From a virus, in the IMG/VR virus record IMGVR_UViG_3300028735_000271, positions 1 through 23,263 of that record: a stretch of 23,263 nt of DNA. One strand, given 5' to 3'. The translations under genes were made by a program, and so were the position numbers. Below, piece by piece: positions 5,151 through 12,743 of the stretch. Under the pieces are notes generated by a model that saw only the letters and a list, made by a program, of their open reading frames with translations, was not told where the DNA came from and made no database searches. Position 1 is the stretch's first letter. Every line of letters starts with the position of its first letter.

Positions 5151-6326
5151 ATGCCACGTTTGAGTATGTGGGACGTTCGAAAAAGAAACGATTTTAAGTT
5201 TTTTGATCGTCAAAGTAGGGAATATTTTTATATAGGCGGCACTGCCGTATATGTTCACAAATACACTGGACCCCGAGCATCATCGGATGTTGACACTGAT
5301 ATTCGCCCCGCCGGTGACTGCTCGCAACCCAATTATGCCAGCTCTGATCTAACATCCGAATTGCAAATTCAAGATTTGTTTTTCTTGGAAAACAGAGATA
5401 GAACCTACGATCCCAACATCTATGAATTGCGTGGCATTTATACTGTCAACGACAATGATTTTGATCTTCGCCAGTTTGGTATCTTTTTGAGCAATGATAT
5501 TCTATTCATTCATTTTCACTACAACGACATGTTGGATAGGATGGGACGCAAACTGATGAGCGGTGATGTTTTGGAACTGCCTCACATCAGAGAAAACGCT
5601 TTTCTAGATCCCAACACACCTGCTATCAACAAATATTATGTGATTGAAGACGCCAGCAGAGCTGCTGAAGGGTTTTCAATGACTTGGTATAATCACGTTT
5701 GGCGAGTGAGAGCCAAGCCCATTCAAAATCAGCAAGAATTTTTCGATATTCTCAATTCACAGCCCACTGACGCCGCCGGCAACACGCCATTGGATACCAA
5801 TGTGGGCAACCCCAATGGCACGACCATTGGTGAGGCAGCCATTGGACCCAACAACGATCAAGCAATTTCAGATGCTGTTGATGCACAAGCATCTTCTCAG
5901 ATACCCTATCGAAACTACATACACGGTCATTTGTATCTGTTTCCCTGCACTGACACTTTCAAATACCCTCCCACTCTAGCATTTGGCGATGGCATGATAC
6001 CCAATGGCGCTTATCCAGTGGGACGAGGAATGACATTCCCTCTTGAGCCAGAAGAAGGTGAATATTTCTTGCGCATTGACTATGAACCTTATGTGCTTTT
6101 TCAACGCAAACGCAATATGTGGAAACGCATTGAATTTGCTTGGAACAAGCCCTGGAGTCCAGCCAATCGCGTGTTGGAAACTTTCATCAACAACAACAAT
6201 CAGCATACGGATTCATATAACAATCCATATCCTGAAAAACAATACCTTTCCAAAACTGTTACACCGAAAGAGGATTTTGGAACAGCGTATCCCAATAATG
6301 ACCCCAACGGAGATTGTAAACCATGA
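5151..6326 (+). CDS. 14: Neck protein, T4 gp14-like
   Basis: A 392-aa protein from ATG 5151 with AGGAG ten bases upstream; an in-frame GTG at 5145 is too close to that site. The central part carries the gp14 pattern: FDRQSREYFYIGGTAVYVHK, then DLTSELQIQDLFFLENRDR, DNDFDLRQFGIFLSND, and GRKLMSGDVLELPHIRE. In T4, gp14 forms the neck with gp13 and seals the portal before tail joining. T4 gp14 is 256 aa; this one is longer, with a Gln/Asn-rich insert (about residues 200-245) and a Pro/Asn-rich tail. It is the first gene of an overlapping operon: its TGA overlaps the lysozyme ATG (ATGA). Confidence 0.75.
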   Translation: MPRLSMWDVRKRNDFKFFDRQSREYFYIGGTAVYVHKYTGPRASSDVDTDIRPAGDCSQPNYASSDLTSELQIQDLFFLENRDRTYDPNIYELRGIYTVNDNDFDLRQFGIFLSNDILFIHFHYNDMLDRMGRKLMSGDVLELPHIRENAFLDPNTPAINKYYVIEDASRAAEGFSMTWYNHVWRVRAKPIQNQQEFFDILNSQPTDAAGNTPLDTNVGNPNGTTIGEAAIGPNNDQAISDAVDAQASSQIPYRNYIHGHLYLFPCTDTFKYPPTLAFGDGMIPNGAYPVGRGMTFPLEPEEGEYFLRIDYEPYVLFQRKRNMWKRIEFAWNKPWSPANRVLETFINNNNQHTDSYNNPYPEKQYLSKTVTPKEDFGTAYPNNDPNGDCKP

Positions 6327-6826
6327 GAACATCACAACAAGGACTGCAATTCATTGCTGCTCATGAGGGCAGTGTGAAAAAAAATGGACTACATTGGATC
6401 TATGACGATCACACTGGAAGACCCATCAACGACTATAACGCCCGAGGATTTGCCACTATTGGTTATGGGCATTTGATCACTGAAGCAGAAAAACAGCAGG
6501 GATTATTTCTAAACGGTATAAATGAAGAACAAGCTTTGGACCTTTTATCACGCGACTTGGGCATAGCCGAAGGCGCAGTGCTTCGAGCAGTAAAGGTATC
6601 TCTAACTCAAAATGAATTTGATGCTTTGGTGTCATTTACATTCAATGTGGGTGCCGGAAATCTAAATTCGTCAACCCTACTGCAATTACTGAATGCAGGA
6701 AACAAGAGAGATGTTCCTGCACAATTCCTACGCTGGAACAGAAGCAAAGGTGTGGTATTGCCGGGATTGGAACGTCGTCGTAGAGACGAGGCAATGCTGT
6801 TCGAACACGGGATTTATAATCACTAA
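6323..6826 (+). CDS. GH24 lysozyme (T4 lysozyme type)
   Basis: A 167-aa endolysin of the T4 lysozyme family that cleaves the N-acetylmuramic acid to N-acetylglucosamine bond. The catalytic Glu is in IAAHEGSVK (residue 15), followed by the ARGFATIGYGHLI block that carries the conserved Thr and Gly-His, and the C-terminal FTFNVGAGNLNSSTLL and GLERRRRDEAMLF motifs of the family. There is no signal peptide, so release would need a holin, or the protein is virion-associated. The start overlaps the gp14 stop (ATGA) and its stop overlaps the gp15 start (TAATG). Translation is therefore coupled to neck proteins, which is an unusual place for an endolysin. Confidence 0.93.
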   Translation: MRTSQQGLQFIAAHEGSVKKNGLHWIYDDHTGRPINDYNARGFATIGYGHLITEAEKQQGLFLNGINEEQALDLLSRDLGIAEGAVLRAVKVSLTQNEFDALVSFTFNVGAGNLNSSTLLQLLNAGNKRDVPAQFLRWNRSKGVVLPGLERRRRDEAMLFEHGIYNH

Positions 6827-8190
6827 TGACCCAAAAACTCGACTTTTGGTATGATGCGCAGATAAGACGTCATCTCATGCAATTCACACGAGTATTCTCT
6901 GTGTTTTCATATGCGGCGGGTACGAACCCTGACGGATCTTTGAGACTATTGCCCATTCCCGCAAGATATGCATCCACTGACAGAATGGTTGCTTCTATTC
7001 AAAGAAACAACTCTGAAAACAGCATGCTAAGTGTTCCTATGATCACCATTTATCTTAGTGATGTGGAAATTGATAGAAGCAGAACTCAAGTGGATGAGTA
7101 CGTGGAAAAACGTCAAGTGTATGAAAGAGAATTTGACGAAGAACAAAACACGTATAATTCCAATGTGGGAAATACATTCACATTGGAACGTCGCATGCCA
7201 GTACCCATAACATTGAAAATCAATGTGGATATTTGGACTTCCAACATGGAACAAAAATTGCAAATATTTGAGCAGTTGATGCCTCTATTCAATCCTGCAA
7301 TGGATTTGCAACACTCCAACAACGTGTTTGATTGGTGTGCCCTAACCATAATCGAACCACAAAGCATCAACTGGAGTTCACGCAGCGTTCCCGTTGGCAC
7401 TGATTCAGAAATAGACATACTAACTTTGGCGTTCTCTGCTCCCATTTGGATTTCACCACCTGCCAAACTCAAACCACAAAAAATCATTCATCAAATTGTC
7501 ACAAACATTTCTGACATTTACAATATGGAAGGCATCAATTGCGGCGAAGGTTTGAATTGGGACAGCCAAGATCTAATGGCAAGAGCCATACACACACCCC
7601 AAAACTATCAATTGAGAGTGGAAGGCAACACGCTCACTTTGCTTACATCAGGCGGCAATGAAACTATGAGCAATGGCGATGTGCCCACTTGGCGCGCGCT
7701 ACTGGATGATTATGGAAGAGTTCGTCAGGGCATTTCAGAAATTCGCTTGAGATATATTGAAAATTTAGAAGATCCATCAAAGGATATTCGTGGAAATATT
7801 TATTTCCTGCCCGAGCCCAACAAACTCAACTGGAGCATTGATCCCACAACATTGCCCGTTAACACCCTCGACAATATAAATGGTGTGATCAATCCACATA
7901 GTGTGTTTCCTGGAAACGGACTTCCGCTGCCAGTGAATGGACAGCGTTATTTGCTCACTGACGATTTGAGACCCATCTCCGAGGGTTGGGGCAACATCAC
8001 TGCCAAACGCAATGATATAATTCAATATCTTGGAAGCAGTTGGGTGGTAGCATTTAATTCTTCTGGCAGTTTTGAACAACAAACGGTTTTGAATTTGGCA
8101 TCCATAAAGCAATTGAGATGGACTGGTCAAAAATGGATTTTGGCCGTAGACGGTGACTGGTTACCCGGAACTTGGAGAATATACATCTAA
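6826..8190 (+). CDS. 15: Tail sheath stabiliser, T4 gp15-like, with extra C-terminal domain
   Basis: A 454-aa protein. Residues 1-230 follow T4 gp15: FWYDAQIRRHLMQFTRVFS, a strand with PARYASTDR, VPMITIYLSDVEIDRSRTQ, MPVPITLKINVDIWTSN, EQKLQIFEQLMPLFNP and LTLAFSAPIWISPPA. gp15 caps the tail tube and sheath and docks to the neck. T4 gp15 is about 272 aa, so the last 180-220 residues are extra. They hold beta-rich sequence (QRYLLTDDLRPISEGWGNIT, QYLGSSWVVAFNSSG, WTGQKWILAVDGDW) resembling a small repeated barrel or decoration domain. It is the last gene of the gp14-lysozyme-gp15 operon. Confidence 0.85.
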   Translation: MTQKLDFWYDAQIRRHLMQFTRVFSVFSYAAGTNPDGSLRLLPIPARYASTDRMVASIQRNNSENSMLSVPMITIYLSDVEIDRSRTQVDEYVEKRQVYEREFDEEQNTYNSNVGNTFTLERRMPVPITLKINVDIWTSNMEQKLQIFEQLMPLFNPAMDLQHSNNVFDWCALTIIEPQSINWSSRSVPVGTDSEIDILTLAFSAPIWISPPAKLKPQKIIHQIVTNISDIYNMEGINCGEGLNWDSQDLMARAIHTPQNYQLRVEGNTLTLLTSGGNETMSNGDVPTWRALLDDYGRVRQGISEIRLRYIENLEDPSKDIRGNIYFLPEPNKLNWSIDPTTLPVNTLDNINGVINPHSVFPGNGLPLPVNGQRYLLTDDLRPISEGWGNITAKRNDIIQYLGSSWVVAFNSSGSFEQQTVLNLASIKQLRWTGQKWILAVDGDWLPGTWRIYI

Positions 8191-8229
8191 AAATAGTTGA
8201 CAAATCACCAAGATAATATTAAGTATATT

Positions 8230-8709
8230 ATGAAAATCAACGAATTGGAAACAGACTACAAAATCTATATGGACTTGGATGGGGTTCTTTGTGACTTCGA
8301 AAAGAAGGTTCATGAAATTTTTGGCAAGGAACCAAAAGAAATACCACTAAAAATCATGTGGCGTCGTCTTGCACAGGAGAAGAACTTTTATGGAGGTTTG
8401 GACTGGATGCCAGGTGGTAAAAAAATTTGGAATTATGTTCGCAAATATGATCCCGAAGTTCTAACTGGTGTACCAATGGGCAATTGGGCCCCGGAACAAA
8501 AAAGATCATGGTGTGTTCACCACTTGGGCAAGGATGTCATCGTTCACACGGTATTTGCACGTGACAAGAAAAATTTTGCTGCACCCAATCATATTTTGAT
8601 TGACGACACCGAACGTAACATCAGACAGTGGCAAGAAGCCGGCGGCATTGCAATCCATTACAAAAATGCCGAGCAGGCTATAGCAGAGTTGCAAAAACTT
8701 GGTCTATAA
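8230..8709 (+). CDS. 5'(3')-deoxyribonucleotidase, HAD superfamily
   Basis: A 159-aa HAD phosphatase from ATG 8230; a TTG-initiated longer form would begin inside the upstream TTGACA. Motif I is MDLDGVLCDF (nucleophile D and acid D), motif II the Thr in VLTGVPMG, motif III a Lys in RDKKNFA, and motif IV LIDDTERN. This is the NT5C type, which removes phosphate from dNMPs and could adjust nucleotide pools or salvage host DNA. The N-terminus MKINELETD resembles that of the kinase at 17807 (MKINEI). No ribosome site is visible. Confidence 0.88.
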   Translation: MKINELETDYKIYMDLDGVLCDFEKKVHEIFGKEPKEIPLKIMWRRLAQEKNFYGGLDWMPGGKKIWNYVRKYDPEVLTGVPMGNWAPEQKRSWCVHHLGKDVIVHTVFARDKKNFAAPNHILIDDTERNIRQWQEAGGIAIHYKNAEQAIAELQKLGL

Positions 8710-8748
8710 CAATGGCGATGGGCCCTATAATTTCAAGTGAAAAAAAAA

Positions 8749-9948
8749 ATGAAGATCACTAATCCATACGAAAGCGACCAATCCATTCTATTGAGCTTGA
8801 TTCCGCCTAAAATTTTAAACGACTTGAAGCAAATACGTCAGGCTTTTGAATCAGAAGGCGAGACTGTTCGCTTGGTTGGCGGATCAGTGAGAGACATGCT
8901 TTTGGGTAAAAGCCCAAAAGACTATGACATGGCCACAACTGCCACGCCGGAACAGATGCTGGAGATTAGTAAAAAACATCAACTCAAAACAATTGCTAAT
9001 GGCACCAAGCACGGCGTCATCACATTCAACGTCAATGATGAAAATTATGAAATCACCACATTAAGAACCCAAAGCAATTTCACTGGAAGGCATGCCGATT
9101 TGAAATGGACCGATGATTGGACAAAAGATGCAGAATGTCGAGACTTAACCATCAATGCCATGAGTTTGGGATTGGATGGCAAACTTTATGATTACTTCAA
9201 TGGTCAACAACATTTGAAAAGCGGAGCGATACAATTCGTGGGAGACGCTACTCTTCGTATTGAAGAAGACCACCTGAGAATTCTGCGCTATTTTAGATTT
9301 TTGGGAAAAATCAGCGATCCCAAATTAGATAGAAAAACACTGGATGTTATCAATCAAAATTTGGATGGATTGGAAAAAATATCAGGTGAAAGAATTTGGA
9401 GTGAAGTCAAACAAATACTATTGTCTCCCAATGCAGTAAATGCACTCAGGATCATGTGCAAAACAGAACTGCCACTGTTTTTGGAAATTAAATGTGAAAA
9501 AATCAATCGATTCGCGCAGTTGAGGAAATATACGAATAATCCTGCAACATTGTATGCTATTCTAACTTTGGGTGTTGGAAACATTAACGATTTCAACGCT
9601 TCCAACGAAGAAAAAGCCCTTATCAATTTCATAGATACCAGACGTCAACAGAGAATAACACTGCGGGATTTGAAACTGGGTATGGCTCTAGGTAAGATCT
9701 CTCCAGAGCTGGCTATTGAATCCAGCATAGCTCTAGGATTAACACAAGATGCACAAAATCTTCGCAACTGGGAAATTCCAAAAATTCCAGTGAGTGGCGC
9801 TGACTTGCTGGCCTCAGGGATGAAACCCGGTAAACAAGTGGGAGCAATGTTGAAAAACATCTATAAAACATGGGCCAATTACAATTTCAACCTAACCAAA
9901 GATCAGCTGCTGGAGAAACACAGTTTTGATATATCAACAACTAAATAA
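8749..9948 (+). CDS. cca: CCA-adding enzyme / tRNA nucleotidyltransferase (class II)
   Basis: A 399-aa class II nucleotidyltransferase. Motif A is RLVGGSVRDMLLGK followed by the metal-binding DYDMATTATPE. Then come CRDLTINAMSLGLDG (motif B), GDATLRIEEDHLRILRYFRF (motifs C and D, with the E-D-x-x-R-x-x-R nucleotide template), and a helical tRNA-binding C-terminus. It builds or repairs the 3'-CCA of tRNAs; poly(A) polymerase I shares the fold, but the length and motif D favour CCA addition. ATG 8749 follows a nine-A run; a GTG four codons upstream is an alternative. A TATAAT at 8726-8731 may be its promoter. No tRNA gene is in the window. Confidence 0.88.
   Translation: MKITNPYESDQSILLSLIPPKILNDLKQIRQAFESEGETVRLVGGSVRDMLLGKSPKDYDMATTATPEQMLEISKKHQLKTIANGTKHGVITFNVNDENYEITTLRTQSNFTGRHADLKWTDDWTKDAECRDLTINAMSLGLDGKLYDYFNGQQHLKSGAIQFVGDATLRIEEDHLRILRYFRFLGKISDPKLDRKTLDVINQNLDGLEKISGERIWSEVKQILLSPNAVNALRIMCKTELPLFLEIKCEKINRFAQLRKYTNNPATLYAILTLGVGNINDFNASNEEKALINFIDTRRQQRITLRDLKLGMALGKISPELAIESSIALGLTQDAQNLRNWEIPKIPVSGADLLASGMKPGKQVGAMLKNIYKTWANYNFNLTKDQLLEKHSFDISTTK
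9940..9947 (+). promoter_or_regulatory. Late promoter ACTAAATA
   Basis: ACTAAATA formed by the last codons and TAA stop of the CCA gene. A predicted leader of about 20 bases contains AGGA (9963-9966) before ATG 9973. Confidence 0.5.
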
Positions 9949-9972
9949 TTAAAATATTTTATAGGATAGCAC

Positions 9973-11046
9973 ATGCAGTCATATGAACTCAAAAGCCTAC
10001 TTTTTGAAAATATCAAACCAGACTTTCAAAAACTACAACCTGGATCTGGTTATGATCTTCAACTAATTACATTGCAAAATTGGGTCAACGACAACATCGA
10101 ACCCAAAGATCTCAAAAATGCCCTAGTGGCATGGCTTATGGATCAAAATCGAGATCAAGAAGCCGAACAAGTTAAAATGCTAAAGGACTGGCAAACCAAA
10201 ACTGCCGGCATTTACGCTTATATGGCTCTGCAAGGAGCTAAGCTTTCTGATAGAACACTACAGTTTTTAAACAAAAAAATCAGCGAAGCATTGGCCCGAT
10301 TCAGCAGCAGCATTGATGAGCCCGAAATGGACGCTGAACCTGAAATGACCAAAAGCCAAAAAGACCAAGATCAATATCAACGTCTTCAGGCTATTTTGAA
10401 GCAATATGTGAGATTGGGTACACCCAGTTGGAATCAAATCACCGATTACGTTAAAAAAATGACGCCATCGCCGATGGCAGTTCGAGAAGTAATCAGGGAT
10501 CTTCGTGAAATTGCCGCATCAGCAAAAGCAGCAGGTGATAGGGAACAAATCAAAAAACTCAATCAAATTGCCAACCTACTCAAAGGGTTAGGTGCAAAGA
10601 AAATCGCGATGAACACAGATCGCAAAGTCAAAATCAAAAGAGACGATGGGTCTGTTGATTCTCGTGCATCCAAGGCTGCCACAAAATCCATCAGTCAAGT
10701 CAACTATTTACCCTACTCATCAAAATATAACCTAACATCAATCAAACCTGAAAAAATCATTGGAGCCAAAGCCGCTTTAACATTCGATGAAGACAGTAGA
10801 TTATTGAACTTGTTTGTGGCATCAGACGATACAGGATTGCAATTCAAAGGCCCGAAACTTCGTGGATGGACTGTAGATGCGGGATCTGTCACACGTAGAC
10901 TGAGAAAGCCAGAGAGAGATTTGGAAAAAATGATATCGGGTGGACTGGCAAGAATTCAGCGCATTATGAATCAAAATTTAAAAGGCGCAAAAGGTATTCC
11001 TCGCCCAACATTAAAACCAACAACATTAATTTTAAAGGCGTATTAA
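9973..11046 (+). CDS. Conserved T4-like phage protein, unknown function
   Basis: A 357-aa protein with an AGGA ribosome site. Residues 1-230 are helical, rich in Gln and Lys, with a likely coiled coil. The C-terminal third (residues 240-340) has a pattern I associate from memory with hypothetical proteins of T4-like cyanophages and marine relatives: YNLTSIKPEKIIGAKAALTF, a short strand pair, LQFKGPKLRGW and RRLRKPERDLEKM. This would make it a conserved virion or morphogenesis protein, but I cannot name it. The late promoter at the previous stop agrees with late expression. Confidence 0.7.
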   Translation: MQSYELKSLLFENIKPDFQKLQPGSGYDLQLITLQNWVNDNIEPKDLKNALVAWLMDQNRDQEAEQVKMLKDWQTKTAGIYAYMALQGAKLSDRTLQFLNKKISEALARFSSSIDEPEMDAEPEMTKSQKDQDQYQRLQAILKQYVRLGTPSWNQITDYVKKMTPSPMAVREVIRDLREIAASAKAAGDREQIKKLNQIANLLKGLGAKKIAMNTDRKVKIKRDDGSVDSRASKAATKSISQVNYLPYSSKYNLTSIKPEKIIGAKAALTFDEDSRLLNLFVASDDTGLQFKGPKLRGWTVDAGSVTRRLRKPERDLEKMISGGLARIQRIMNQNLKGAKGIPRPTLKPTTLILKAY

Positions 11047-11108
11047 CCCCCTTTAAAACATTTCTGTGTAAATATCTTTGAGCAGCAAGTTAACTATGGT
11101 AAACGAAA

Positions 11109-11402
11109 ATGAAAATAGTAGAATTGCCACTTGCTCGCTTGAGAAACAAAACAGATAAACTGGACCTATTGGTCAGTAAAGTTAATCCAGAAAATCATTC
11201 TCCACTGTATGGTCCATGGAAATTCACATGCGTGGATTGTGGGCGTCAAACATCATTACAAACATCTGGTCTAATACTAAGAAACTTGGAATTCTTTTGT
11301 GTAGGGTGTGGTAGTCCTTGGAGAGTCAGCAACCCCGCAATGCATGGCAAAACACAACCCGCTGAAATTATTAAATTGACAAAGAGTGGCAAAAATACAT
11401 AA
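11109..11402 (+). CDS. Small zinc-ribbon protein
   Basis: A 97-aa protein with two knuckles, FTCVDCGRQ and FFCVGCGSP, 26 residues apart: a C-x2-C...C-x2-C zinc ribbon. The rest is basic and without other motifs. Such phage ribbons bind nucleic acid or RNA polymerase. It begins a run of three closely spaced small genes (8 to 9 bases apart) with the MazG-like gene. A TGTAAATA at 11067-11074 may be its promoter. No clear ribosome site. Confidence 0.65.
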   Translation: MKIVELPLARLRNKTDKLDLLVSKVNPENHSPLYGPWKFTCVDCGRQTSLQTSGLILRNLEFFCVGCGSPWRVSNPAMHGKTQPAEIIKLTKSGKNT

Positions 11403-11410
11403 ATTAACTT

Positions 11411-11791
11411 ATGGAATACAAAAATTTTGTCATTGACCTTTTAAGCAACCCCAACAAATCAGAAAAGCACCTTGCCGCAAGATTATTTGACCTGGAAAAT
11501 CAGAATGTCAAAGCAGCACAACTTTTGGGCGCTGTTTTGGGGTTAAGTGGCGAAACTGGAGAAGTCGTGGACCTTGTGAAAAAAGTTGTGATGCAAGGCA
11601 AGCCATTCAGTGATGATATACAAAATAAACTTGTTGAAGAAGCTGGAGATATTCTGTTTTATTTAACGATGCTGTGTGATGCACTGGACATTGATCTTGC
11701 ACAAGTTCAAAAACTAAATCAACAGAAACTTTCCAAACGTTATAATTCAGGCTCATTTTCTGTCGTGGAATCTGAAAACAGAAGCGTATAA
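11411..11791 (+). CDS. MazG-like nucleotide pyrophosphohydrolase
   Basis: A 126-aa all-alpha NTP pyrophosphatase. The metal site is GLSGETGEVVDLVKKVVMQ (the E-x-x-E half) followed about 25 residues later by KLVEEAGDILFYLTMLCDAL (the E-x-x-D half), then a C-terminal QKLSKRYNSG typical of the single-domain phage MazG group. These hydrolyse dNTPs, non-canonical NTPs or possibly (p)ppGpp, and are common in marine and freshwater T4-like phages. It forms a nucleotide-pool set with the deoxyribonucleotidase at 8230. Confidence 0.85.
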   Translation: MEYKNFVIDLLSNPNKSEKHLAARLFDLENQNVKAAQLLGAVLGLSGETGEVVDLVKKVVMQGKPFSDDIQNKLVEEAGDILFYLTMLCDALDIDLAQVQKLNQQKLSKRYNSGSFSVVESENRSV

Positions 11792-11800
11792 GTAATACAA

Positions 11801-12079
11801 ATGTTAAACGCTGGTTTAAGAAATTTTGATCCTACCAAATTATCTGATGAAGATTTATATGGTCGCATCTCTGAATTGGAGCATCGTATAGTTTCTTTTC
11901 ACGTTTCTATGAAAAACCAAGATTATATGAATTCTCTAAAACAAGCTTTGGAGGAACTCAAAGAAGAACAAAGTCGACGCTTCAATAAAAAAGACCATAA
12001 AAGTGGTGTTGTTGTTGAAACAGATCCTTCAATGAAAGATATACCATTTAAACCTTGGCCAAATCAAGTCAGAAAATAA
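11801..12079 (+). CDS. Small coiled-coil hypothetical protein
   Basis: A 92-aa protein. The middle (KLSDEDLYGRISELEHRI to ALEELKEEQSRRF) is strongly helical with heptad-like Leu/Ile spacing, and the tail is basic and Pro-rich. No family recognised. It starts 9 bases after the MazG stop and is probably co-transcribed. It is the last intact gene before the decayed 12.1-12.7 kb region. Confidence 0.6.
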   Translation: MLNAGLRNFDPTKLSDEDLYGRISELEHRIVSFHVSMKNQDYMNSLKQALEELKEEQSRRFNKKDHKSGVVVETDPSMKDIPFKPWPNQVRK

Positions 12080-12096
12080 CCGATTTTCATATATCA

Positions 12097-12104
12097 GCTA
12101 AATA
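12097..12104 (+). promoter_or_regulatory. Late promoter with leaderless geometry, before a decayed gene
   Basis: GCTAAATA followed by five bases and GTG 12110, the same arrangement as the intact leaderless genes. The frame from that GTG stops after 20 codons. Confidence 0.5.
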
Positions 12105-12175
12105 TTATTGTGGCATTTGATTTTAGCTGCTCAAAAGATGCCATAACAAGACCGGCCGGTCAATTATTTTAACAC

Positions 12176-12198
12176 TTCACAAATTGTATATTTGTGAA
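12176..12198. other. Perfect 9-bp hairpin
   Basis: TTCACAAAT and ATTTGTGAA pair around TGTAT. There is no T tract, so it is not an obvious terminator; it lies in decayed sequence. Confidence 0.5.
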
Positions 12199-12427
12199 TA
12201 CAAAAGTCTTTAAATGACATTTGTGCCGGATTTTCAAGCTTTCTTTAACACCGAATTTTCAGCCATACACTGCGTGAACAAAATCATGTTGGCATCTCAT
12301 TAGACCATTCAAACGCAATTGCTCTTGTCTGACGAAACCTATTCAACAATGTTTGAATATGCCATCAAAAAATCAGCTTTTGGGTGGAAAGTTTCTTACA
12401 CCATTCCATTATATTTGATATGAACTA

Positions 12428-12454
12428 ATACACGACTAAAGATCGTGTATTTTT
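12428..12454 (+). terminator. Rho-independent terminator-like hairpin
   Basis: ATACACGA and TCGTGTAT form an 8-bp stem with loop CTAAAGA, followed by TTTTT. The same loop and flanking CGA/TCG occur in the 3' end of repeat copy 3 (19300-19325). Just upstream is ATGAACTA, the element start motif. Confidence 0.6.
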
Positions 12455-12743
12455 CCTCGCTTGACTATCATTATAAAAATTTCATCCAATTCCGACAGTG
12501 GTGTAAGTTATGTTTATTATGGCACTGGTATTGAAAAACTACCTGCCAGAGAAAATTAGTTCAAAGGCGGTTTGCTCATTTGAAACCTTGGTGGGAAAGA
12601 CCAGATACCATAACATGTGATGCCGAAGTGGATGCAAAGATTTCACCACAAACTCATCCTCTGTTTGACGAATTCTTTAAGAAAAGTAGACACAGTGCCC
12701 CTTCCGGTGCTAAGATAATAAAAGGAGATTTTAAGGGGAAGCC

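Noticed and set aside
8197-8229. TTG-initiated longer form of the deoxyribonucleotidase and a promoter at TTGACA
   Set aside because: The extra residues precede a natural MKINEL start, and no -10 box lies at a normal distance from the TTGACA.
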